Shown one piece after another: positions 28,716 through 37,382 of a stretch of 50,744 nt of DNA; the first letter of the stretch is position 1, and every line of letters starts with the position of its first letter. Below the pieces are notes generated by a model, which did no database searches, was not told the origin of the DNA, and worked only from the letters and a program-made list of their open reading frames with translations. The DNA lies in NCBI GenBank assembly GCA_026392045.1, contig JAPLCU010000035.1:1-50744 (forward strand), written 5' to 3'. The position numbers and the translations under genes were made by a program. This DNA comes from Armatimonadota bacterium (GTDB taxonomy: Bacteria > Armatimonadota > UBA5829).

Positions 28716-29417
28716 CTATTTTCTAGTCCATTTGGTATCTTTAACTGTAATATTAAACGGCCCAGCATTGATAATCGGGCGCACTGTGACTTTGCCTTTG
28801 ATATTGGAAGGTATTCCACCGGAATACGTGCAGGCGCCGCCTCAGCCATATTGGAACTTTCCAGACATTAGCGCCTTGCGTGTCTTAGACATTACCACAA
28901 AGCCGGGAGGAGTGCTGGAGCCGTCGCCTTGGAATATCTGACACTTGTCACCACCGCTGCCCAACATCACCAAGTCCATATTGACGGTCTTATTGCCTTT
29001 CTGGGTCACCTTGATAGATGCCGTAAGCGGCGCGCCAATTTTCAGACTTACGGTCTTGGTCAACGTCACATCAAAAGCAATCGGCTTCATCGGGTCTGCG
29101 GGTCCACCTGACAAAACCCACGTTTTGCCGTCTCTGCCCTGAACTGTCGACGTATAGTCAAACAGGTCGTATTTGCCGATCGGCAGTTTAAGCTTTGCGC
29201 TCTTGGTATTGACCGTCATATAGCCGCCACTATCTATGTTTCGCAGATAAAGCATAGTCTCGCCTTTGCTCGACAGAACGACATTGCCAACCGGCCCTTT
29301 ATAGGTTTCCGGGTTGAACAGCTCGGTTTTCGGCCCAGAACATCCGCCGCCAAAAACAGCCAATGCAATAGTTGCGCCAGCAGCATACATCCCAATCTTA
29401 CTCATATTAGCAGTCAT
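28716..29417 (-). CDS. candidate lipoprotein selenoprotein (UGA at 28844..28842 read as Sec); ORF track truncates it at the UGA
   Basis: GGAGG then ATG at 29417 (MTANMSKIGMYAAGATIALAVFGGGCSG lipobox). ...SGKFQYG-U-GGACTYSGGIPSNIKGKVTVRPIINAGPFNITVKDTKWTRK* with TAG at 28718..28716. Confidence 0.85.
28811..28827 (-). promoter_or_regulatory. putative bacterial SECIS hairpin
   Basis: Minus strand GTATTCC-GGT-GGAATAC, identical to and at the same UGA distance as the hairpin at 27727..27743. Confidence 0.75.
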
Positions 29418-29440
29418 AAGCCATAACCTCCATTCATTCG

Positions 29441-30286
29441 TTATTTTACTCCCATTTTGATATGTTTGGTAGTGGTGCATTCGTAACATCTAATGCACTC
29501 GGCGCCGTTGATTTCTTTAACCGGGTCAATATCCACGGGACAGACTTTCTTGCAGCCGCCGCAGCTATTGCACTTTTGGAATGTCTGATTATACCTGAAT
29601 ATGGAGAATTTGTTAAATAGGCCGAATATTGCGCCGAGTGGGCAAAGAGTTCGGCAGAAGCCTCTTGAGACGAAAACAGAAAGAAGCAGAGTGGCTAGAA
29701 GAATAGACACCCTGGTATAAAACCGCGGCGTGAACCCGTTGAAAAGCCCAGAACTCACGCTGAAATGTCCAATAAATGCCTTCGGCAGCATGTTTTCGAG
29801 CGTGCCTGACGGGCAGCCATCACAAAACGAGAATTTGGAAGTCGGGAAGAAGTAAGGCACTCCGACTAAGAACACGACCAATATCACGTATTTCAAATAC
29901 CTTGCTTGAGGCGGTATCGCAAGCTTTCGGGTGCGTATTTTGTAAAGCAGGTCCTGAAGAAGGCCAAATGGGCATACCCACCCGCATATAATTCTGCCCC
30001 CAAAAGCGCCAACTATCGCCAGCATAGCCACCGTGATAAACGGAAAAAGACGCATCTTGGAGTAGCGCATGAACATGCCCAGCGGGCACGCCATCACCGA
30101 CCACGGGCAACTGTCGCAGTAAAAGACGGGCGCACCCATGCACCGCATTCCCGTCAATACCGCACTTGGGAACAAAAAGTGTAGGTTAAGAAACCTCAGG
30201 TTCAGCGCAATTAAAGCAATGATCTGTAAGGTGTATCTTATTATTCTTAATTTCTTAGCTCTCGTGATTATGGCCCCCATAACCAC
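29441..30286 (-). CDS. membrane 4Fe-4S polyferredoxin (NapH/CcoG-like)
   Basis: Multi-TM with CGWVCPFGLLQDLLYKIR, CRTLCPLGAIFGLFNKF, CNSCGGCKKVCPVDIDPVKEINGAECIRCYECTT. Confidence 0.88.
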   Translation of the reverse strand: MVMGAIITRAKKLRIIRYTLQIIALIALNLRFLNLHFLFPSAVLTGMRCMGAPVFYCDSCPWSVMACPLGMFMRYSKMRLFPFITVAMLAIVGAFGGRIICGWVCPFGLLQDLLYKIRTRKLAIPPQARYLKYVILVVFLVGVPYFFPTSKFSFCDGCPSGTLENMLPKAFIGHFSVSSGLFNGFTPRFYTRVSILLATLLLSVFVSRGFCRTLCPLGAIFGLFNKFSIFRYNQTFQKCNSCGGCKKVCPVDIDPVKEINGAECIRCYECTTTKHIKMGVK

Positions 30287-30303
30287 CTTTCGTCATATTA
30301 CCC

Positions 30304-30777
30304 TCACGTGGGGCAGGCTGCATTTGGATCGGGCTTTGGCGCCGTCTTTTTGGGCGGCGTCTTAGCTGCAGGCTTTTTCACCGCAGGCTTTTTGACTACA
30401 GTTTTTTTCGCTGCCAGCTTTGTGGCAACAGGCTTCTTGACTGCAGGCTTTACTGCTGCCTTTACTGCAGGCTTCTTTGCCGACGTTGCAGTAATCGCGG
30501 CGCTCTGCATCGCAGAAATAGCTACAGATAAATTTGCGCTTGCAACCTGAACATACGGCCTGTTGTCCGTATTGATCATCGCGTCTCTATATGCCAGATT
30601 GCCGCTGCCATCTCGCACAATTCCCTCGGACAGGCTCCACACATTCATTGTCAACTCGCTGATCCGGTCTTGCCCAACATGATATCTAACGGACTTAACC
30701 GAATAGACAATCATGCCAGCCGACATCGCCAACAAAGCGACAACCAACGTCAGCCTCATTACAGATTTCATTTTCAT
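30304..30777 (-). CDS. membrane-anchored protein with Lys/Ala/Pro-rich tail, ending ...AACPT-UGA
   Basis: N-terminal TM (LTLVVALLAMSAGMIVYSV) and (KPAVKK)n-type tail. Confidence 0.7.
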   Translation of the reverse strand: MKMKSVMRLTLVVALLAMSAGMIVYSVKSVRYHVGQDRISELTMNVWSLSEGIVRDGSGNLAYRDAMINTDNRPYVQVASANLSVAISAMQSAAITATSAKKPAVKAAVKPAVKKPVATKLAAKKTVVKKPAVKKPAAKTPPKKTAPKPDPNAACPT

Positions 30778-30999
30778 GGCTTTCTCCTGCGTTCTATTTC
30801 CTATACTCCACTTTATGCCATAAAAACCAGCTTGTCAATACCTATTTTTGTTGGGAGCGATTTTTTCATTGACTAAGAACGTGAAACAGCATAGAATAAA
30901 TATCTCTAATGCTGAGTTATGAATGCTGAATGAAGGGAGCGCATATCCCTTCCCCTTTCATAATTCAGTATTCAAAATTCATAATTATCTGGCAAAAAT

Positions 31000-31096
31000 G
31001 GGGGCGGATTGGGCCTGGTGGCTTGCCTGGTCTTCAAAACCTGTGTGACGTCTGAGTAAGGCGTTGGGTGAGTTCGATTCTCACACGCTCCCGCCA
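31000..31096 (+). tRNA. selC: tRNA-Sec (anticodon UCA, 31034..31036)
   Basis: 97 nt: extended acceptor GGGGGCGG/ACGCTCCC, 6-bp D stem, anticodon loop CTTCAAA, long variable arm (ACGTC/GGCGT), T arm GTGAG-TTCGATT-CTCAC, encoded GCCA 3' end. Confidence 0.95.
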
Positions 31097-31144
31097 TTTT
31101 GAGCTCTGCCGTGCAAACTGGTTGTGCATTAGGAGGCGAGAAAG

Positions 31145-32353
31145 ATGCCTTACTATAGGCGCAACATAATAGTGTTATCCGTTACCATTTTCCTCGCTGC
31201 GCTCAGCTGGTACCAAATCATCCCCTATTTACCTGACTTTATTAAAGAAATTGGCGGAGAGAAAAACTATTATTGGTGGGTTGGCGTTATTTTTGCTGTC
31301 CAATCCGGCTCGAGTATATTGGCACAGCCTTTCTGGGGCAAAATGGGAGACACCTACGGGCGCAAAATCATGATTGTCCGAGCCGGCATTTGCCTTGCCG
31401 GTGTATACTTTGCCATGAGTATTTGTCATGCGCCTTGGCAGCTTGCTTTTTGCAGGTTCCTCAACGGCGCTCTGACAGGCTTCATCCCTGGTTCGTTTGC
31501 TTTGATTGCAACAAACACCCCCGAAGCGCTCGCGCCGCGTTATGTAGCCACCGCCCAGAGTGCAAATGCTATGGGATTGATTCTAGGGCCTGTAATAGGT
31601 AATATCCTGGCCAAAGAGATGGGGTTCCGGTTCTCTTTGCAGATCAGCGGGATGTCGATTTTACTGTGCACACTGATTGTATTGTGGCTTGTATTGGAAC
31701 CAAACAAAGCCTTCTCCGGCAAGAAAACCAGCATGCTTGATGATTTCAAAATCGCGATGGGTTCGAATATGCAAATATCCATTATGATCACCGTATTGCT
31801 CGCATGGTTTCCCAGCGCAGCCATATTCCCCTATCTTGCCGGCCACATCCGCGATCTTAATGGGCATATGCCGGTTCTTCTTTCTGGCGCGGTGATCTCA
31901 CTGCCTGCGGTGGCGTTTGTAATCTCGGCGCGAACGTGGACCTGGGTTGGTGAATATCATGGCTATAACCGCGCAATCACCATAGGGCTTGTCGGAGCGG
32001 CTATATCTTTAATATCATTAGCTTTCGTGCAGAACGTTTGGTTGTTTTCAGGCATGTATTTTACGGCTGGATTATGGCTGGCTTCCCTTTCGCCGTCTGC
32101 AGGCGCGCTTACCTGTTTAAGAGTTGATGAGGGCTTCAGGGGGCGAGCCTACGCCATCCAATCCTCCGTGGGAACATTCGGAGCTATGCTTGCGCCGATG
32201 GCGGCAAGTTACGTTGCCGCAAAGTTCGGTATACATGCCATATTCCTTATGGTGGGCGTCGTATTGCTGGCGGGCACATTGTGTTTCCGTTCAGTAGTCA
32301 AAAAGCTTAAACCCGAAGTGGGGCTCGGCGGAGGAAAGAACGAACGGATTTAA
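31145..32353 (+). CDS. major facilitator superfamily transporter
   Basis: 12-TM-like with GKMGDTYGRKIMIVRAGI motif. Confidence 0.93.
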   Translation: MPYYRRNIIVLSVTIFLAALSWYQIIPYLPDFIKEIGGEKNYYWWVGVIFAVQSGSSILAQPFWGKMGDTYGRKIMIVRAGICLAGVYFAMSICHAPWQLAFCRFLNGALTGFIPGSFALIATNTPEALAPRYVATAQSANAMGLILGPVIGNILAKEMGFRFSLQISGMSILLCTLIVLWLVLEPNKAFSGKKTSMLDDFKIAMGSNMQISIMITVLLAWFPSAAIFPYLAGHIRDLNGHMPVLLSGAVISLPAVAFVISARTWTWVGEYHGYNRAITIGLVGAAISLISLAFVQNVWLFSGMYFTAGLWLASLSPSAGALTCLRVDEGFRGRAYAIQSSVGTFGAMLAPMAASYVAAKFGIHAIFLMVGVVLLAGTLCFRSVVKKLKPEVGLGGGKNERI

Positions 32354-33780
32354 TCAATCGGCGATTGTGTATGAGCGACGATATGGCGGTTGCGCCAGCG
32401 CCCCATCTGGAACCAGACAATCATCAGAATTCCAGACATAATAGTGGACAAACTCATTGCCGCCCAAGCGCCTTTTGCGCCATAATTGAGATAGATTGCC
32501 AGAAACCATGCGAGAGGCAAGCGGACGGCATAGTTGGTAACCAGCGTAATAATTGCCGGCATCATATTATCTCCAGCGCCCTGCAAAGCTCCTCGAAGCA
32601 CCATGTTTGCGGCTAGAAACGGCTCCGAAATCGCATTGAGACGCAAATACCAAACAACAGATGTCACCACAGATGCGTCGCGAGTGAAAGCATGGGCGAG
32701 CTGGGCCGGAACCACAAGGAAAACTATACCGAAAGCCGACATGATCAAGACAGCATGCAGAGTTGCAATCCATGCGCTGCGGGTTGCTCGGTCGGGTTTG
32801 CCCGCGCCCAGGTTCTGCCCAATCAATGGAGTGGCAGCCTGGCTATACGCCATTCCAGGCATGAACGAAAGCGACTCGATTCTCATACCCACCGTGAGCG
32901 CCGCCTGAACATTGGTAATTATGACCGCACCGCCTGGCAGGAAAGATAAGAATTTTATAAATATCGTGTAAGCAAACGTCCATGCAAAGTTTGTCAGCAT
33001 GGCGGGCCAACCGATCTGAAATATCTTGCGCATAAGCCCTGTATGAGGCGTGAAGTGCAATATAGAATCGCGAAGGACAGATCTCTTCAGAAACCACAGC
33101 GTGACCCCTACGGCAAAAACTCTGGATATGCCGGTCGCCCAGGCAGCTCCTTGTATTCCCATTTGGGGGAACGGCCCCGGCCCGATTATCAGCAGCCAAT
33201 CCAGCAGAGTATTCACACCAATAATCACCGCGCCCGCATAGAGTGCGCTTTTCATGTCGCCGGCGCTTCGCAACGCCGTCAGCGCTATCATATAGATAAA
33301 AGTGGGAGCAGCAAAGTAGCTGATAATCGCAACATAATCGGCTGCAAGCGGGGATACAGCGCCTGTCGTACCAATAAACTTTACCAGCGGAAGCGCCCAA
33401 ACAATCAAAGGTATCGCAGATAGGCCGCCGATAATTGCCGAAAGCAGCAAAGATTGCCTGGCGGCTTCATTTGCGTCACTATTCTTTTCAGCGCCGAGGA
33501 ATTGGCTAACCAGTGCGCCCGTGCCTGCTGCGAGGCCCATAACCATAGAAAACTGCATCATCAGCGCGGCCCCGCCAACCCCAGCAGCAGCAAGAGGGTC
33601 CTGAGAATGAGGCAGCATACCAAGAAAAATGCCATTGATGACATTGTAAGCATTAAGAATAAGGGTGTTTACTACGGTAGGCCAGGCGATATGCCAAACG
33701 GCGCTCGAAATCCGCCCGGAGACAATCATCTCGATGGAATCACTGCGGGTCTTGGGTGAAATGGGATTGGCGCTGCTCAT
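32350..33780 (-). CDS. MATE family efflux transporter
   Basis: IAWPTVVNTLILNAYNVINGIFLG...PLIGQNLGAGKPDRATRSAW; NorM/DinF-type. Confidence 0.93.
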   Translation of the reverse strand: MSSANPISPKTRSDSIEMIVSGRISSAVWHIAWPTVVNTLILNAYNVINGIFLGMLPHSQDPLAAAGVGGAALMMQFSMVMGLAAGTGALVSQFLGAEKNSDANEAARQSLLLSAIIGGLSAIPLIVWALPLVKFIGTTGAVSPLAADYVAIISYFAAPTFIYMIALTALRSAGDMKSALYAGAVIIGVNTLLDWLLIIGPGPFPQMGIQGAAWATGISRVFAVGVTLWFLKRSVLRDSILHFTPHTGLMRKIFQIGWPAMLTNFAWTFAYTIFIKFLSFLPGGAVIITNVQAALTVGMRIESLSFMPGMAYSQAATPLIGQNLGAGKPDRATRSAWIATLHAVLIMSAFGIVFLVVPAQLAHAFTRDASVVTSVVWYLRLNAISEPFLAANMVLRGALQGAGDNMMPAIITLVTNYAVRLPLAWFLAIYLNYGAKGAWAAMSLSTIMSGILMIVWFQMGRWRNRHIVAHTQSPID

Positions 33781-34002
33781 AGTCTAATTCTATACTTGCA
33801 GGAGGTCTGAGTCAAATAGGTGATGGGTGCTGGGTGTTGGGTGATGGGTGTTGGGTGTTGGGTGCTGGGTGTTGGGGAGGGCGAAGCTCCCGCTGAGCCT
33901 CGGTGTTTCGGGATTTGAATGGAGCCGCAGGCGGAATGGAAATCCCGAAACCTCCCATTCGTTGTTCGGGAAACCCTTTTCCCGAAACCTCCGAACCTAT
34001 CC

Positions 34003-34746
34003 CTACCTCTGCGCCATAGAAAACAGCGCATCGCCAAGGCCGACGTTTGCCTTCACGTTCTTGTATTTCACGCTGCCGAGCTCATTGTTTTTGCCATCAT
34101 ACATCGTGCACATGGTAGCAATCGGAAGCTTGCCTGCGAGGGTTTCAAAGTCGGAATAGACCATTCTCACCCGCATTTCGCCGCTGCCTCGGTATTTCTC
34201 GCGTTTTAAGACTTTTAGGGTGGCGGGGTCGATCCACACCATATCGTGGCGTTTATCGGCGCCGCCTGCTTTGGGGTCAAATTTAAGTTTCAGGCTATTC
34301 TTTGCGCTCGATACCACGCTAACGTTGTTATCCGTCCAAAGCTTGCTTGTGAGGAACCCGAGGTCGAGGGAGTCCTGACGCTTGCCGGGGGCTTCTTTGA
34401 CGTTTTCTTTCTTGCGAATCATCGCGGCAAGAATCAGCTTTTCGCAGCCTTTTTGTATGTATGCGGCGCGAATTCCCTTTGCATAGCCGTCATATCTGAT
34501 CATGTCCGGCTTCTTATACTGAATAATCGCCTTTTCGAGCTTGAGAATATCGCTGTAGCCCTCACCCATGCCTGACACATTTTTCTTGTTTGCCTCGGTA
34601 ATCACCATATCGGCCTTGAAGTCCTTAAGGCTTGCTTCGGCTGCTTTAACTTTCTTCAGAATGTCCGCCGAGCTCACCGCCCATGCAGACGAAGCGAGCA
34701 TGCCCAGTGCAAGTGCGATTGCGACTCCTATAGATAATTTCTTCAT
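34003..34746 (-). CDS. LolA-like outer-membrane lipoprotein-sorting/carrier protein
   Basis: Signal peptide; ADILKKVKAAEASLKDFKADMVITEAN...DMIRYDGYAKGIRAAYIQKG...VRMVYSDFETLAGKLPIATMCTMYDGKN. Confidence 0.75.
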   Translation of the reverse strand: MKKLSIGVAIALALGMLASSAWAVSSADILKKVKAAEASLKDFKADMVITEANKKNVSGMGEGYSDILKLEKAIIQYKKPDMIRYDGYAKGIRAAYIQKGCEKLILAAMIRKKENVKEAPGKRQDSLDLGFLTSKLWTDNNVSVVSSAKNSLKLKFDPKAGGADKRHDMVWIDPATLKVLKREKYRGSGEMRVRMVYSDFETLAGKLPIATMCTMYDGKNNELGSVKYKNVKANVGLGDALFSMAQR

Positions 34747-34898
34747 ATCAAAAGGCTCCTTTGAGTAGTTACATATTATAATAGACTCCTGCGAGAGCCT
34801 GATATTGACCGCTATTCATGATAGACGTTTCGATAAATGTTGACAAGTTGGCCGATTTGCTGCTAAAATCACGGTAATCAACCATAATAAGGATAGAT

Positions 34899-35015
34899 AT
34901 GAGCGCATTATTGATTACAGATATTCATACCGGCCCAATAGCAACCCCGAAACGTCGTTTTGGGCGTCGCGAGCGTTCGCGCCTGCCGTGGCCGGGGATG
35001 ATGCGTCTAGTTTAA
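34899..35015 (+). CDS. candidate Arg-rich leader peptide (38 aa; absent from ORF track)
   Basis: AAGGATAGAT then ATG: MSALLITDIHTGPIATPKRRFGRRERSRLPWPGMMRLV*; 6 Arg within 10 residues; terminator then argB downstream. Confidence 0.65.
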   Translation: MSALLITDIHTGPIATPKRRFGRRERSRLPWPGMMRLV

Positions 35016-35038
35016 GTATTATCCGAACATGCAGTTTG

Positions 35039-35067
35039 AAGCCGCGGCACACTTTCCGCGGCTTTTT
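35039..35067 (+). terminator. rho-independent terminator / putative attenuator upstream of argB
   Basis: AAGCCGCGG-CACACTTT-CCGCGGCTT followed by TTT. Confidence 0.85.
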
Positions 35068-35184
35068 GTATTAAAGGCACAAGAGGTTGATATGCGGAGC
35101 CCAGCATCCTGAGCCATCCTGAGGCTCTCGAAGGACGAAGGGTGCGGCAAATATCAACTAAGCTCTCGATTAAAGGGGACCCAA

Positions 35185-36036
35185 ATGAATTACACAAGTG
35201 AACAGGCCAATATACTCGTCCATGCGCTGCCGTATATTCAGAAATACTACGGCAAGACCATCGTGATCAAATACGGCGGCAACGCTATGATAGACGAAAA
35301 ACTTAAGATGAGCGTGGTGCGGGATGTCGTTTTGATGCATTATGTCGGCATGAAGCCGATTCTGGTGCACGGCGGCGGACCGGAAATCAGCGCTATGATG
35401 AAAAAAATGGGCAAGGAGCCTGAGTTTATCAATGGTAAACGGGTAACTGATGCTGAGACCATGGATATAGTCGAAATGGCGCTCGCAGGCAAGGTCAACA
35501 AGGGCATTGTGAGCATAATCAACATCCTCGGCGGCAAAGCCGTCGGCTTATCGGGCAAGGACGCCAACCTGATAGTCGCCGAGAAGACAGAAGAGGATTT
35601 GGGGTTCGTCGGCAAGGTCAAGAAGATCAACCCGGAGATTCTGACCGATCTCCTGGAGCACAGCTATATACCGGTGGTGTCGAGCGTGGCGATAGGCGAA
35701 AACGGCGAGAGCTTCAACGTAAACGCAGACCACATCGCAGGCGAGATAGCCGCAGAGCTCAAAGCCGCCAAGCTGATTATGATGACGGATGTGCCAGGCA
35801 TTTACTCGGATTTCAGCAATAAATCGACATTTATTTCAGAACTCACGGTGTCCGACGCGAAGAAGATGATCGAAACCAGGCAGATCGACAAAGGGATGAT
35901 TCCCAAGGTGGAGGCCTGCATGACAGCGCTGTCCGGCGCAGTCGAACGCACCCACATAATAGACGGCACAATGCCGCACTCGCTTTTGATGGAGATTTTT
36001 ACGGATACGGGCATTGGGACGATGATAGTGCCCTGA
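35185..36036 (+). CDS. argB: acetylglutamate kinase
   Basis: IVIKYGGNAMIDEKLKMSVVRDVVLMHYVGMKPILVHGGGPEIS. Confidence 0.97.
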   Translation: MNYTSEQANILVHALPYIQKYYGKTIVIKYGGNAMIDEKLKMSVVRDVVLMHYVGMKPILVHGGGPEISAMMKKMGKEPEFINGKRVTDAETMDIVEMALAGKVNKGIVSIINILGGKAVGLSGKDANLIVAEKTEEDLGFVGKVKKINPEILTDLLEHSYIPVVSSVAIGENGESFNVNADHIAGEIAAELKAAKLIMMTDVPGIYSDFSNKSTFISELTVSDAKKMIETRQIDKGMIPKVEACMTALSGAVERTHIIDGTMPHSLLMEIFTDTGIGTMIVP

Positions 36037-36238
36037 CGGGCAAGTTGGCGGTTGGCAGTGGACGGTTGACGGTTGGGGATGTGTGATCGTCCGGGGAATC
36101 TGTCCCCGGACGGGCGTCTCGCGGAAGTCTATTCCGCCACTGAGGTACCGGAGTAGAGCTGAGAGAAAGTGAATCCGGTGGTTTTTGGGGAAAGGGTTTC
36201 CCGAAAGAACTCAATAACAAGATTACGAGGATGGAAGA

Positions 36239-36784
36239 ATGACGTATCACGAGTACTTGCGCAAATATAGAGCAGATATGCAGGATACGCCCATCAATAT
36301 CGAGCTTGAGCATGCTTATTGGCGGATTGGTTGGTTGCGGCTAGAGCGGATCGAAGAACTGGCCACGCAAATGATGGAAGAGAGTTACGACGATCCTTCC
36401 TTGGTCAAAATTGCTGCTGGACTTGCGGATTCCAATAGCGTAGACAAGCTGTTTGAACGCGCAATGGAGGGCATTGGACAGCATTTGTTAACAGAAGAGG
36501 AAGCTGCGAAGCGTGTTGCCGGTCACATAGCAACAGATATATTGACCCGTGCTTTATCACCAGAAGATGGAGCGAGTCTACTGATACAAGTCAGGCAAAG
36601 CATACAATACATTGACAGTAATAACTTCGTGCAATTTCCAGATTGGCTTGATGGGTGGTGTTATTGGGAAGACGCAATCGAGGATCACGTCATCACAGAC
36701 AAGATACGCCTAGGAATAGTTGAGGATGCCAGACAGCTAATCGAAGAGCTAGACAAAGAGTTCCAAGATAACAAGACTTCCTGA
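36239..36784 (+). CDS. hypothetical protein
   Basis: 181-aa ORF; no confidently recognised family. Confidence 0.6.
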   Translation: MTYHEYLRKYRADMQDTPINIELEHAYWRIGWLRLERIEELATQMMEESYDDPSLVKIAAGLADSNSVDKLFERAMEGIGQHLLTEEEAAKRVAGHIATDILTRALSPEDGASLLIQVRQSIQYIDSNNFVQFPDWLDGWCYWEDAIEDHVITDKIRLGIVEDARQLIEELDKEFQDNKTS

Positions 36785-36904
36785 AACAACTTCCTATTGA
36801 TACTTTGCAGAGAGCTGATTGTTGACGGCCGATAGCTAAAGAGTTGAATCGCGGATTCCGCGGAATGAACGGATGTCGCGGAAGATTAGGTTGAGGAGAT
36901 ACGT

Positions 36905-37309
36905 ATGGACAGCGTGGTATCCGAAAAAGGCTATGACTTTGGAAAGGACACTTCCGGAATTATCGGAGCGGCAATCGAAACGCACAAAGAACTTGGGGCG
37001 GGTTTTCAGGAAGTGGTTTATCAAAGAGCTTTGGCTCTTGAGCTGGAAGCGGCTGGAATTGAGTTTACTCGTGAAGTCAACGTGCCCGTGTTTTACAAAG
37101 GCAAGCACATCGATACCAGGCGGGTTGATTTTGTGATCGGCGACTGTATTGTGGAGATAAAGGCAAGGAAAGAACTCCTTGCTGAAGATTTTATCCAGAC
37201 GCTTTCTTATCTTAGAGCATCGGGGTATAAAGTTGCGTTGCTGCTCAATTTTGGAGCACAAAAGCTGGAAATCAAACGTTTTGCTAATGATCGGGCGCAT
37301 AGCGAGTAG
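36905..37309 (+). CDS. GxxExxY protein (PDDEXK_3-like), copy 1
   Basis: SGIIGAAIETHKELGAGFQEVVYQRALALELEAAGIEFTREVNVPVFYKGKHIDTRRVDFVIGDCIVEIKARKEL. Confidence 0.9.
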   Translation: MDSVVSEKGYDFGKDTSGIIGAAIETHKELGAGFQEVVYQRALALELEAAGIEFTREVNVPVFYKGKHIDTRRVDFVIGDCIVEIKARKELLAEDFIQTLSYLRASGYKVALLLNFGAQKLEIKRFANDRAHSE

Positions 37310-37382
37310 ATTAGTTGAATCGCGGAAGGGAACTGGCGCTTCGTCGGCAGCTTTCGCGAAACACAGAAAGAGAGTGCTTAAT

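Noticed and set aside
27758-28844. UGA in the paralogous genes as an alternative genetic code (UGA = Gly or Trp) or as sequencing errors
   Set aside because: UGA terminates many ordinary genes here (e.g. argB, argD, argF, selA), and two independent errors at the same homologous position with identical hairpins are implausible. Full Sec machinery adjacent makes Sec the simplest reading.
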